Positions 52,983 to 64,000 of a stretch of DNA of 64,000 nucleotides are shown here, in pieces. The notes under the pieces are model-generated. The model searched no databases. It was not told the origin of the DNA and saw only the letters and a list, made by a program, of their open reading frames with translations. This stretch comes from Diphasiastrum complanatum (Eukaryota > Streptophyta > Lycopodiopsida > Lycopodiales > Lycopodiaceae), in NCBI GenBank assembly GCA_029204225.1, contig CM055113.1:33052433-33116432 (forward strand), in the 5' to 3' direction. A program made the position numbers and the translations under genes. Numbering within the stretch: position 1 is the first letter of the stretch; the number at the start of each line of letters is the position of its first letter.

Positions 52983-55309
52983 TCATCAAAATGAAAACAC
53001 ATCATGACTTACTATGATTTTATTAGTATCCATATTGAACAACCTATAGCCTTTGCTATCACTACTATAGCCAACAAATATGCATTTAACTCCCTTATCA
53101 TCAAGCTTGGTTCTTAGCTTATCGGGAATGAAAGCATAAGCCGTGCAACCAAAGATGCGTAAGTATGAAACAGTAGGCTTCTTACCATACCAAACTTCAT
53201 AAGGAGTTAATACCTTCAAGGCTTTAGTAGGACACCGGTTACTAATGTAAGCCGCCGTTATAACCGCTTCAACCCAAAACTTGTGAGGTAGGCCCTTTGC
53301 CTTGAGCATGCATCGAGCCATCTCCATGATAGTGCAATTCTTTCTTTCGACAACACCATTTTGTTGAGGTGTGTAAGGGGTTGTCATTTGATGATGGATA
53401 CCTTACCGAACATATTCTTTATATATTCTCCTCCTCGGTCGGTACGTACGATCTTCAAAGAGTGCCCAAACTGATTTTCTATCATTGCTAGAAAATCCTT
53501 AAAGCGTTGAAAAACTTCAGATTTTGCCTTCATAGGATAAATCCATGTAAATCTTGAAAGGTCATCAATAAAAGTAACAAAGTACTTACACCTTCCAATG
53601 GATTCGGTCCTCATTGGACCACATACATCACTATGAACCAAATCAAATTTTTCATCAACTCTAATAGTTCCATCAATTGGAGAAGCCTGCCTTTGAAATT
53701 TTCCAAGTATGCATCCTTCGCATACATGTCCTTCGGGATGCTCAATATTAGGAATGTCTTCAACCATATTGAATCTCTTCAACATCTTCAAGCTAGCAAA
53801 GTTGAGATGTCCAAACCTAGCATGCCATAATTCAGCCAACTCCAAAGAATGTGAACTTGATGCAACAAGACAAAAAGATGATGAAGCTCTTCGCTCATAG
53901 GTATCCATAAGGAACAATCCACCACGTAATGTTCCCGAAGCAATGATCATAAGAGATCTCTTTGGGTCTTTGATAAGACATTTGTCTTCTTTGAATTCCA
54001 CAACCAATCCTTGGTTCATAATTGTAGACACCGAAATGAGATTCTTTTTTATTTTTGGAACATAAAGTACATTACGAATGTACTTCTCCTCACCATTGGG
54101 TAAGATAATGGGGATCACTCCAATACCTTTGATAGGATAAGAGGTGTTATCAACACCTTGAACTTTGCTTCCATCATGCACTTTTACAAGCTTTGTAAAG
54201 ACCTCTTTGTGATAAGTCATATGGCGTGTGGCACCGCTATCAATCACCCAATCAATAGATGAAAAAACAGCAACTTGTAAAGCTGAAGATGAGCTGTTTT
54301 CTGCTGAAAAACCAGCAAGATTTGAAGTGGCAGAAACCTCGTTTTTAGGAGAGATGAGATTATTAGTGACAAAAGCATAATCATTATTGAAAACATTATC
54401 CTCCTTTCCAAATTGTTGTTCCAAATTAATGATTGCGGTACATGTATCGTTACCTTTCTCTTTTTCCTTTGCAAGCCTCTTCCTACATTCTTTGATGTGA
54501 TGCCCAAACTTTTTGCAATAGTGGCACTTACCCTTCTTCTTGAAGCCTTGATCTTGAGCTTCCTTAGATTTTTGATCATCTTTGGAAGTTTTGAAAGAAG
54601 GCTTCCCTTTCCACTTGCCTTTGCCTTTGCCTTTAGCAAAGAAAGCTTGATCTTCTTGTTCACCAAAGTTGATCCTTGTTTGCTCTTCTTGAAGAAGTAA
54701 GCCAACAAGTTCGTCGAAGGAGATTTGTTGTCCCCTAAGAGAAATGCTCAATGATGACACAAATGGAAGGTAAGAATTAGGAAGAGAGTTGAGAGTAATA
54801 GATACAAATTGTGAGTTCTCAATCACCTCATCAATACTAAGAAGCTCCTCTCCAAGATCCTTGATCTTCGTCAAGTGGTTTGTAAGCAAATCACCTTCTT
54901 GCATCTTCAAGATAGAAAGTTGATTTCGAAGATATACCACTTTTGCCGCATTCTTTACTTGAAACATCTTGGCAAGAGTCTCGCAAGCACTTTTGGAAGT
55001 CTTGCATGATCTAATATGAGGAAGGATAGATCTCTTCACTGATAATGCAATGACGGAATGTGCTTGTGCATCTCGTCGATCCCACTTCTTTTGCTCATCG
55101 GAAGACACCTCCGTAGATGATGAAGTAGTTGTTCTAGATGGTGTAATAGGTGCCAAGGTAGGCGGCCTCTCTTCGTCACCATTATCTACTTCCCACAAAC
55201 CTTTAGCAATTAAAAGGTTTTTTATCATGTAGCACCACAAGGAATAGTTTGTGCCATCCAGCCTATCTTCATTAAATAAAGAACCAATAGACTACGATTC
55301 TTTAGCCAT
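52983..55309 (-). pseudogene. Copia element I: nearly open gag-protease-integrase, 3' truncated
   Basis: The gag start ATG at 55307-55309 is followed by a TAG at codon 6, then a long open frame: LDGTNYSLWCYMIKNLL, a knuckle CHYCKKFGHHIKEC, a protease motif WVIDSGATRHM, a pre-integrase zinc site (HARFGH..CEGC) and integrase with LVHSDVCGPM and RTDRGGEY. A one-base shift near 53400 separates this from GIHHQMTTPYTPQQNG and ERKNCTIME, so all three integrase acids are present. The frame ends at IIVSHDVFSF (52983), exactly before the linker; reverse transcriptase, RNase H and the 3' LTR are missing. It is less decayed than C or H. Its family differs from A, with a longer acidic insert early in gag. 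Confidence 0.9.
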
Positions 55310-55901
55310 AACAGAAAAATCAGCTTGTAGTAGATAGGAAATAGACTTTCCAAGACAAAATCTACTCACATGGCAGCAACCTCAAAGCTGAAATTATGAG
55401 CACAATAGATTGCAATACTCCACATGCAATTTGCTCAACAAGTAATGAAATAGGTGGCTGATTTCTGCACAAAAAAGCAGAATGCTCACAAATAGGTAGA
55501 CTTCGAATGAAGCCAAAACCACAACCAAAAATTTGTGGCTGAAAAGAGTGCACACTGTGTGCATATAGAGCTGATGGTACCGCCCAACTCCAAGCTCACC
55601 AACAGGGAAATTTCAGCAAGAAATGTGTCCAAAACACATGTATCTTTATTTAAGAAGTAAATCTGAAATTTTCAGCGTGTAATTGAGTCAAGATCACATG
55701 CAATTGGTTTGAGCATGGGCGCCCTACTGCTAGCTCTCAAATAGGTGAAGGTGCCCTGCAATTTCCTGCAAAAAAGCTATAAGAAGATGAACAGATTCTT
55801 CTCATGCAAAAATCAACAGCTTGATGATTTTTTGCAACCAAAAGGGGAAGAAGATAGCTTCCTATTGGGCGCCCTCCTGCAAGCAATATGATCACCTAAA
55901 G
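55310..55901 (-). other. Leader of Copia I
   Basis: Non-coding region between the gag start and the primer-binding site of the minus-strand element. No gene is visible. Confidence 0.6.
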
Positions 55902-55913
55902 ACTCTGATACCA
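55902..55913 (-). promoter_or_regulatory. Primer-binding site of Copia I
   Basis: ACTCTGATACCA is the inverse of TGGTATCAGAGT, one base from the canonical site, and touches the LTR directly. Confidence 0.85.
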
Positions 55914-56419
55914 TGTAGGAAATAGAAGCCTAAGGATCCAAGATCTTAACTATTCAATCACACAAAGCATTCTCAAAAGAGAGAGAGAGAGATGGCTAGG
56001 AACCCTCTTGTAGAAACTCATGGACAGCCAAGGAGAATAGTCAGTATTGCTTACAAAAGTGTCTCATACAAATGGGATGCACACATATATATATAGTCCA
56101 AGATGACTATCTAACTTCATGACTATTGGCTATCCAACTACTTGACTATTGGCTTTCCAACTACTTGACTATTGACTATCCAACTTTCTATAAGTTACAT
56201 AGAAAGAATAAGGTACCTCCAATATGTCAAGTTGGGGTACTTAATGTCACAATTAGGCCTAGTGGACCCATGAGTCCCTACCAAGTTGATTTCATACTAA
56301 CTTAGCTAATTCTAAGTTTAGTAGGCCTAATATAATAAATGACCATGGTTACACAACTCTCGACCTTTTGGGTCAAAGTAACCTATGGTAATGTAAGCAA
56401 TTCCATTTACATTCCAACA
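55914..56419 (-). repeat. 5' LTR of Copia I, 506 bp
   Basis: On the minus strand it begins TGTTGGAATGTAAATGG and ends TTTCCTACA, typical TG...CA ends. Near 56107-56185 a unit of about 24 bp (ACTACTTGACTATTGGCT-like) is repeated three times. An ATATATATATAG word near 56090 may be the TATA box in inverse orientation. The element inserted into the LINE that continues at 56425. Confidence 0.85.
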
Positions 56420-56424
56420 GCTAT

Positions 56425-58090
56425 TTCATGGACTTCATGAATGCCTTTCATTATGTCCCACGTGCCCTTCTCATCCAAAGATTACGAGACCTTGGTTTCT
56501 CCATTGGTACTGTCTTGGTAGTGATGGCACTTTATGAGCGAGTCCTGACTTGCTTTCGGAGTGATATTGGCATCTCAAACCAGATATGGAGCACCACTGG
56601 GTCAAGCATGGTTGCTCCCTCTCCCCCACACTCTTTGGATTGTATATTGATGAGCTTGAGAGGGTCATTGAGCATTGCATGCTTGGTGACATTTTGATTG
56701 CCATGCTTCTTTATGCAAATGATGTGGCTCTAGTTTCTCTGACTAGAGAAGGCTTACAAAGACAGTTAGACAGTCTTCATGCTTTTTGTACCAGATGCGG
56801 TTTGAGGGTTTGCAAAGGCCAAGGTTATGGTCTTCAGTACATCCAAGGCATTCATGCAGCGACAGGAGCTTATCTTTGATGGCCAGCCACTGGAGGTTGT
56901 ATCATCCTACACTTACTTAGGTGTCCTCTTTACTGGTCCTGTATTTGCTATGTTGCTACAACTAGACTTGGGAAGGGACATGCTTCCCTTGTACAACTCA
57001 ACAAATTTTGCTTTCGGAGATTTATTCGAGATGCCCCGACTCTCAAGTAAGTGTCGGCTTTTTCATATTCTTGTTACCTAGGTGCACAAGTCTCTCTTCA
57101 TCTACTGATTGGGACTGTATCCTATGCATGTAGATCCTTATGCGATCACATATAATGCAGGCTAAGCCTTCCATTCCACAACAAATCATTCTAGCTGAGT
57201 TTGCAGTTCTACCCATTCAGCTTGATGCCATTTTTCGACTTATCACATATATTCAGAGAGTCAAGTTATTCCCATTGGATGAGCAGAGGTATACACAGGT
57301 AGCACTTAACCTCATCTCAACATCTTCATAGTCAGGGCTTCTAGTTATCATGGTTTTTTCATGCCTCTCGTTTACTTGACACACTTGGCATTTCTATCTT
57401 GGACCTTCCATTGGGTACCCAAGACTACATCAAACGGTTCCTATACAAAGCATATTTGAGTCGAGTGTGGTAAGGCCACCTTGTGGTCAAACCTGACTTC
57501 TATTGGACTCACTTCTTGGAGTTGGATACAATAGGATTCCCAATTCTACCACGTTATTTGATTCAAGATTATTGCATGGTTTGAGGTTCATATTGCGTCA
57601 ATTCAGAGTCTCATCACATCAACTTATGATTAAGACTGGGAGTTTTTAGACTACCCCACGGGAGGAGCGGATTTGCCCAACGTGCCCATTATCCAAGATA
57701 GACTCTAAGGAGAACTTCTTATTCAGGTGTCCAGCATACTATGAGAACAGAGGGAGATACCACTGTCTTTCTTGAGATGTAGCCGTCACTCTACAGTCGA
57801 CCATAGCATATGAGGATCCACGTTGTACGACACTCATGATCAAAGAGATGTTACTTCTACGACAAGATCTATGTCAGCCAGCTCAATCTAGTCACCTTGA
57901 CACCCAGCTCCTAATCACATCCTTCTTTTCTCGCAGAAGGTCACGGCATGATCCAAACTCAGAATAGTGAGATCGATGATGACTCTCGATACAGAGATGT
58001 GAGACGACATATCACCCAAATTCATGTTGCTCGTAGGATCACTGGTATGAGGAGACACACTTCACAGACGACCTCTTAGATGACATCATC
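56425..58090 (+). pseudogene. LINE (non-LTR) reverse transcriptase remnant
   Basis: The frame opens FMDFMNAFHYVPRALLIQRL and continues, through frameshifts, with GCSLSPTLFGLYIDELE, LLYANDVALVSLTREGLQR and SSYTYLGVLF. These are the palm motifs of a LINE reverse transcriptase. The catalytic YADD reads YAND, so it is dead. Downstream near 57670-57750 a Cys motif (CPTCPLSKIDSKENFLFRCP) marks the usual C-terminal region. The start of the RT is missing, cut by the LTR of Copia I at 56419. Confidence 0.85.
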
Positions 58091-58390
58091 ACCACACATT
58101 ACCTCCAACAACCATAGTCTCCATTACATCTTTCTTCAGTGGCAGCAGAAATTGATTGATCTTATGATTTTATGATGAGCATATACATGTCTACCATTTA
58201 CATTTTGTTATTAGTAGTCAATAGTTATTAGCAGTTAGCAGACATTAGTAGCTACTAGATGATGTTTTTAGTAGATAAACTTCATATATGTTTTCTTTAT
58301 TGTTATTGGAGACATTTTACACGCTCCTATTTCCACCACACTTGATATGTGCTTTGTCTTATATGTCTTTTGGCATGGAAAAGACGTTAA

Positions 58391-59270
<880 letters not shown>

Positions 59271-59274
59271 CAAG

Positions 59275-59510
59275 GGTTAGAGACGTACCTGATACTCAAG
59301 ATGAGATATAGGAGGCCACACATTTTCTAAAGGCTACTCTTGGGATCAAGCCTACTGGGATGGATGAAGCTTGGAGGGTGAACAAAGATCGAACGAGACT
59401 AGTGATTAGGTTTGTGTTACAAGATTGCAAATGGGAAGCCCTAATCCAAAGATGTAAGCTTAAGGGCACTCACAATTTTATGGATGTTCACCTCACTTTT
59501 ATATATGTAG
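59275..59510 (+). pseudogene. LINE ORF1-like fragment
   Basis: The translation reads FLKATLGIKPTGMDEAWRVN then RTRLVIRFVLQDCKWEALIQ and RCKLKGTHNFMDVHLTF. This resembles the RNA-binding core of LINE ORF1 proteins (...VIVRF...L....LKGT...I..DLT). Stops flank it on both sides. The assignment rests on one pattern only. Confidence 0.35.
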
Positions 59511-59519
59511 AAACAACGT

Positions 59520-60390
59520 AGGAAAGTTTTCTAAGAGGGAAAAGAATCAGGCAAATGGATCATTTTCTGAGATGGTAGGGCTCACTTTATGGACAAAACT
59601 TCACCTCTAGCCCCACGAGCATAGGGAGTAGGGAGTTTAGCCGAAGGAAACGGATCGGGAAGTCAAGTGCGAGCACCCTAAGGTCCCCATCCATACCCAC
59701 TCAAAGCAAAATTTTGAAATTGCAAAAGAATTCCCTTTTCTGTGACATAACTTACGAGATTTCATTGAGGAATCTTGACATTTTGTTCCTCATTGGCATT
59801 CGGTTCCTTTTGGAGACACATGAGAGCCATAACTTAATGAGATCCAATCAACAAGTGGCAGGGGTTTATGTGGGGTTGCTTATATTTTTAGGCATCACCT
59901 ACGCCCATTATTGTTAGTGCTTGGCCCAAATGACATGGCATTGTTTATCTAGATACTACTAGTACGACATTGTCTTGGACTAGAGGCAGACAAGTTCATA
60001 GTTTCTTGCTTCTTTTCTCATAAGACCTCTTGGTATGTCAAGGATATTGATGCCTCTCCTGAAACTAACATCTCCTTAAATCTAATTCCTTTTTTAGATG
60101 TGAATAGGTTCTACTTTTCGAGGATCTTGATGCTAGGGCTTTAAGAAGATATACTACTTCACATGATGTTAAGATTGATCCCTCACGGCTACACACACTT
60201 GATGATGAGGAGCTTGGTATGTAGAGATCTTTAGCAAACAGAATGAGTCCAGTAACACCACATGGCAATCACTTGCTCCATTTAGGAAAATCCATGAGCT
60301 CCTTATATACAATGGCCGTTAATAGTGGTCTTCTATAGGTGAGCGGTCATAGCATGGCTGACTACCTCATGGGTTCACTATCTTCATCCC
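59520..60390. other. No gene established
   Basis: A short open stretch near 60100-60230 (LDARALRRYTTSHDVKIDPS) may be an upstream piece of the Helitron remnant, but I cannot confirm it. The rest has no coding signal. Confidence 0.3.
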
Positions 60391-60396
60391 ACAGAG

Positions 60397-60960
60397 TGGG
60401 ATGTTTTTTGTAGATGGCCCAAGTGGTACAGGCAAGACGCACCTGTATAGCGTCATGTTGTCATATGTGCGTGCACAAGGGTGGATAGCATTGGCAGTTG
60501 TATCATGTGCGTGCACAAGGGTGGATTGTTGCACTGTTGATAAAAGGTGGTAGGCCCGCACACTCTCAGTTTAAAATTCCTCCGACGGAATTGAAGGAGA
60601 GCTCGACATGCAACATTTCTAAGCAATCTGCGTTAGCTATACTTTTGATGGCATGTCAACTGATCAATTGGGATAAGGCTCCCATGGCGCCTAAGTATGC
60701 TATAGAGTGTGTAGATTGATCTCTGCGAGATATATTGTGTATCGACGCTCCACTTGGAGGAGTTCTAGTTGTTTTCTGGGGTGATTTTCGATCTACTAGT
60801 GGTACCGCGTGGTAGTCATGCGCAAAATGTCAACACTTCGCTGAAGTGTTCGCGTTTGTGGGGACACATGGAGGTGCACAAATTGGCAAAGAACATGCAT
60901 TGCATGCCACGCTATACCTTCACTTCCTCCTGCACCCCTCTTTACCACGATTAAATCTAC
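60397..60960 (+). pseudogene. Helitron-type Pif1 helicase fragment
   Basis: The frame opens GMFFVDGPSGTGKTHLYSVM, with a complete Walker A motif (GPSGTGKT), then YVRAQGWIALAV. After a frameshift it reads GGRPAHSQFKIPPTELKESS, TCNISKQSALAILLMACQLI, NWDKAPMAPKYAIECVD and LRDILCIDAPLGG. The Walker B DEAPM reads DKAPM. The phrase set FFVDGP.GTGKT / RTAHS.FKIP / NI.KQS / EAPM is typical of Pif1 helicases carried by plant Helitrons. A segment of about 45 bp containing GTGCGTGCACAAGGGTGGAT is duplicated near 60467-60530. The Rep domain and Helitron ends were not found. A cellular Pif1 pseudogene is possible but less likely. Confidence 0.75.
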
Positions 60961-60969
60961 TCCCTACCA

Positions 60970-61450
60970 TCTCATACGACTTATGATAGTACATTCGACA
61001 CTAAGGTTGTCTACCTTCATCCCGCAGTACACTGTCACATCCATTGCTTTCCCTACCAAACCATATAGACAAAGATCTTGCTTCACCTTCACTCGCAATA
61101 TTTGGTATGATGATGATGAATGCAAGCAATCTAAGTTGCCTTCCAAATTTTCTTGGTTCACAGCACAAATGGTTCATGATGCCATCAATTGGCTAAAGGG
61201 TAACCGTGCTCAAGATATAGAGGACCTTGACATCCATGTTGTTGACATCCTATCCCCTGTCATCGCCACCCTTCTTGATATTGTTGTCACTACAACCTTC
61301 TCTTCCTCCTGGTGCTCTAATGTCATATGTCCCATCCATAAGAATGGTGATAGAGGCCAAAAGACTATCGCACCATCATGATTGGACATATTATGGGCAC
61401 CTGTGTTGTTAGTTTTGCCACTACGACACATATGTCAACTTATAGACGTG
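60970..61450 (+). pseudogene. LINE reverse transcriptase start, second copy
   Basis: The frame reads MVHDAINWLKGNRAQDIEDL, DILSPVIATLLDIVVTTTFS, SSWCSNVICPIHKNGDR and, after a frameshift, YRTIMIGHIMG. This is the amino-terminal part of a LINE reverse transcriptase (...P.L...FN..L..G..P..W......PI.KKGD...NYR.I.....). It covers the portion missing from the LINE at 56425, but lies downstream of it on the same strand, so it is a separate copy. Confidence 0.7.
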
Positions 61451-61720
61451 ATGCTTGCCTTTTATGATTTTTAAGCCTTATTTTGGGAATTGAGGTGTAG
61501 AGTGATGTGTCGTAGCTTGTGTTTCGTGCCCACAACAATGCCTATGTTGGTACTTGCTGTTACGACATGTACGTCAAGTAATGAATGTGATGCTTACTTT
61601 TCGTGACTTCTTTAGCCCTGTTTTGTGAACTAAGCTCTAGGGATCCAATTGATCTACCCTAAGATGCTAGACTATGTTTCTTCATGTCTACAATAATGCT
61701 AGAAATGTCTATTTTGATGC
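61420..61720. repeat. Diverged tandem duplication, period about 140 bp
   Basis: Both halves share ACGACA(C/T)(A/G)TA(T/C)GTCAA, GTGATGCTT(G/A)C, TTTA(A)GCC(T/C)T(A/G)TTTTG(G/T)GAA and CACAACAATGC- or TACAATAATGC-type words. The similarity is low enough to suggest an old event, and there is no coding sequence. Confidence 0.5.
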
Positions 61721-63702
61721 ATTGTTACCTATGCAAAAGTCACTTAATTTCAACTATATATTGATTAACAATCTCTTTCTTTTCTAGTTTTTGATTTCAA
61801 GTTTGCATTAGATGTGAGGGATGTAGAATGTATAGAATGCATATCTGGATATTATTGATGCAATGTACTAAACCTTTGCAAGCTTTGTGTATGTTTTGGC
61901 GGGCTTTGAGGTGTTGTAGGGCACATAGGTCAAAATGTTGACATAAGGTCTGAGGTTGACCTTATATAGGGGGATGTGGCACAATCTAGATAACGGATGT
62001 AGATGCTATCAGTGTGGTTTGGAGTTCACAGGGTCACTTACCCGATTGTTGTGGCTCACAAGGCCAGATGGACAAGGGATGGATATAGCTATGTGCAACT
62101 ACGGGATACATATGGAGCTCATGGGAGATTCACCTAGCCATTGAGACCAACTCATAGCCTTTTTCCCAGCAGCTAGAACAACGCTCCTAGGGTCAGGATG
62201 CTCGAACTATTGTAGTGCCCAGTCACACGCACACACATGGGCTTGATACAATTGTGGGGCCTAGCCATAGAGGGTTACGTAGCATTGATATTCCTACAAC
62301 TACCAAAACACACGCAGAGCTATCTTGGCCTTCTACCTCTGCAACCTATCCTTCATGACCCTCAAGATCATCGATCGTTGGTGCATCGCCTTCATATGAA
62401 GTTCCTAGCACAGGTGGGTAGAGAGACCTAGCACATGTCATGCCATCGTCAGATACAACATATTCCGACGAGAGCGGTACCTCTAGAGGTCATAGGACCA
62501 GTTTGAGATGGTCGATGACTCCCCACTCAAAAATAAAGAATAGAATCCCGAAATGTGTTTTGGAATGCATTCTAGAACATGCTTTGCAACTTCCTATATT
62601 GTTGATCAACGATAAGGCACTTCTTTTTCAATTTATAGATCATGATTTGGATATGTAGTTATTTAAATTCTAAATGTCTAGTTTTTTCAAGTTATTTGAG
62701 ACTTTCGTTTTGTCATGCTTTTCTTGTGCTTTTGATGAGGGCTAGATGCCTTTCGGTGGGGTTAACTTGTGTAACCTTCCTCTAAAATAAGTCATGACCT
62801 GAAGTCTCTAATTTTCAAAAACTTAGCAAAAGCACATGTTATCATCTTGCAAGTTGTATCTTAATTTATTATTGCATTTGCTTAGGTTGCATTTGGGAGT
62901 CAATAGCATGTAATGACATAAAGAAAACTATTGGAGATTATATTGAGCTTTCAAAGTACCTATTCAGGTTATAGATTGACTTGGAGGTGCCACATGGGAA
63001 TGAGCTCTTTCCAAGCCATGTCCATCAAGATCATTATCTTTCAAAGTGTCCACTTGGGACTGCTAATTATGACATTTCTTCAAAGTGTGCACATGGGATT
63101 TATCTATTAAGAAGTTTCTTTCAAACTATCCTCTTGGGACAAGGTTATTCAAGTGTTTCATTCAAAACATCTTTCAACTTATGTACTGTGTATGTAATAT
63201 AATGAAAAGCTAATTCTAAAATAAGCTTGATCTTCTAGAATGCCTTTTGGGAAAAAGTACTTTTTAATATGACTGTATTGGACAATACGTTTTAGTCTTT
63301 AAGAGTCCTTGAGCTCTCTGTACGAAGAGCACTAAAGTCGCAACATACTATCATGATGTTCCAATAGTCAACGAGATCATTTGTATCTCAAATAATGGTA
63401 AAATAAGCTTTGTGACCATAAGCTTTCGTCAATGCTTGATTGAGAACTGAAACTATTTGTTCCTTCACGTTTTGAAGATTCCCCATTGGTAGCCCTTCCA
63501 CGTTTTGAGTTTTACCATTGATTATTTTGGATATGCCTTTTAACTTTCTTTTTAGTGAACCATGCCTTGTCTTGATTTTCTTTTCAGAAGAGTGGTGGAC
63601 TTCAGATTGAAGGCTATTAAAAGGGGCCTAGGCTTATTGCCAATATCCTCTTAAAGTGTTATGGATGTTGTTTACACATTCCCAACGTTATTTTTTGTCT
63701 TG
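61721..63702. other. No gene recognised
   Basis: Short frames only. On the minus strand near 63410-63490 a stop-free stretch reads VEGLPMGNLQNVKEQIVSVL then NQALTKAYGHKAYFTII; it may belong with the ORF at 63703-64000 but is unidentified. Confidence 0.35.
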
Positions 63703-64000
63703 TCATTTTGGTCTCATTTTGTTGGAATACAGTTTCCATTTGAATCCTTGAGTCAACTGACCCTCAACCATTGGGGTTTGCTTGGGTAATACAGGCTCAG
63801 AATCCTCAACGTCATCTGACGTATACTCGGACTCATCATCCTCAAATATTTTCTTATTCTTGGATGAACTGGCACCAGCCTCGGGAACTGGTTTTGGAGT
63901 CTGTAATTGTCTGCTCTGGATTGAGTTCCAGATAGTAGAGAAGAATGCATCATGCTGGCACTTCCCTCTCAAGGACTCGAGTAACTCACTACGAATCTGA
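63703..64000 (-). CDS. Unidentified acidic ORF, running off the window
   Basis: The minus-strand frame is open to the window edge and ends at a stop near 63703. It reads ESLRGKCQHDAFFSTIWNSI, then a serine- and acid-rich stretch (KKIFEDDESEYTSDDVEDSE) and ends FKWKLYSNKMRPK. The acidic segment is predicted to be disordered. It could be the tail of a gag-like protein or an exon of a host gene; nothing in the visible part decides. The start lies outside the window. Confidence 0.35.
   Translation of the reverse strand, partial: QIRSELLESLRGKCQHDAFFSTIWNSIQSRQLQTPKPVPEAGASSSKNKKIFEDDESEYTSDDVEDSEPVLPKQTPMVEGQLTQGFKWKLYSNKMRPK

Noticed and set aside
54244-54708. 154-codon minus-strand frame inside Copia I
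   Set aside because: Shadow of the lysine-rich gag region in another frame.

Overview
This window is plant nuclear DNA packed with transposable elements. Initiator-Met tRNA primer-binding sites (TGGTATCAGAGC type), Ty1/Copia proteins, a Ty3/Gypsy remnant, LINE reverse transcriptases, a Helitron-type helicase, long (TC)n tracts and host-like exons with introns of several kilobases are all visible. A large, repeat-rich vascular plant genome is the best inference. A fern or other seed-free plant fits the long introns and the LINE type, but the sequence does not prove it. There is no bacterial operon structure, rRNA, tRNA or CRISPR.

Layout. 1-7.6 kb: AT-rich DNA without a recognisable gene, holding a hAT-like non-autonomous DNA transposon inside a tandem duplication and a second TIR-bearing MITE-like element. 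7.7-10.1 kb: Copia remnant 'C' plus an opposite-strand integrase scrap. 10.8-12.4 kb (minus): a decayed, intron-containing gene with a Ulp1/C48-protease-like core; a second copy of the same gene lies at 37.0-37.9 kb (plus). 12.4-18.6 kb: Copia fragments J and K and the defective element 'B'. 18.6-24.7 kb: a patchwork of Copia LTR, linker and gag scraps (D, E) and a long (TC)n tract. 25.1-29.4 kb: two unidentified spliced gene remnants in convergent orientation, one split by an LTR. 29,458-35,770: 'A', a complete Copia element on the minus strand with an open 1326-codon gag-pol, 862-bp LTRs that I read as differing at one base, and a 5-bp target duplication. It is the youngest and only apparently intact element. 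36.0-45.6 kb: Copia remnants F, G and H.

47.6-52.7 kb carries the clearest host gene: the 3' part of a minus-strand gene encoding a coiled coil followed by a C-terminal C3HC4 RING finger, with a decayed antisense Gypsy element in a 4.46-kb intron. 53-56.4 kb: minus-strand Copia 'I', which cuts into a LINE reverse transcriptase (56.4-58.1 kb). 59-61.5 kb: a LINE ORF1-like scrap, a Helitron Pif1-helicase fragment and a second LINE RT start. The last 300 bases hold part of an unidentified minus-strand ORF running off the window.

Two patterns stand out. The Copia remnants B, C, H and I keep gag-protease-integrase but all lose the reverse transcriptase/RNase H end. ACACGTGT-type palindromes recur in the LTRs and leaders of elements A, B and G. 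All protein calls come from reading motifs by eye; no database search was run.
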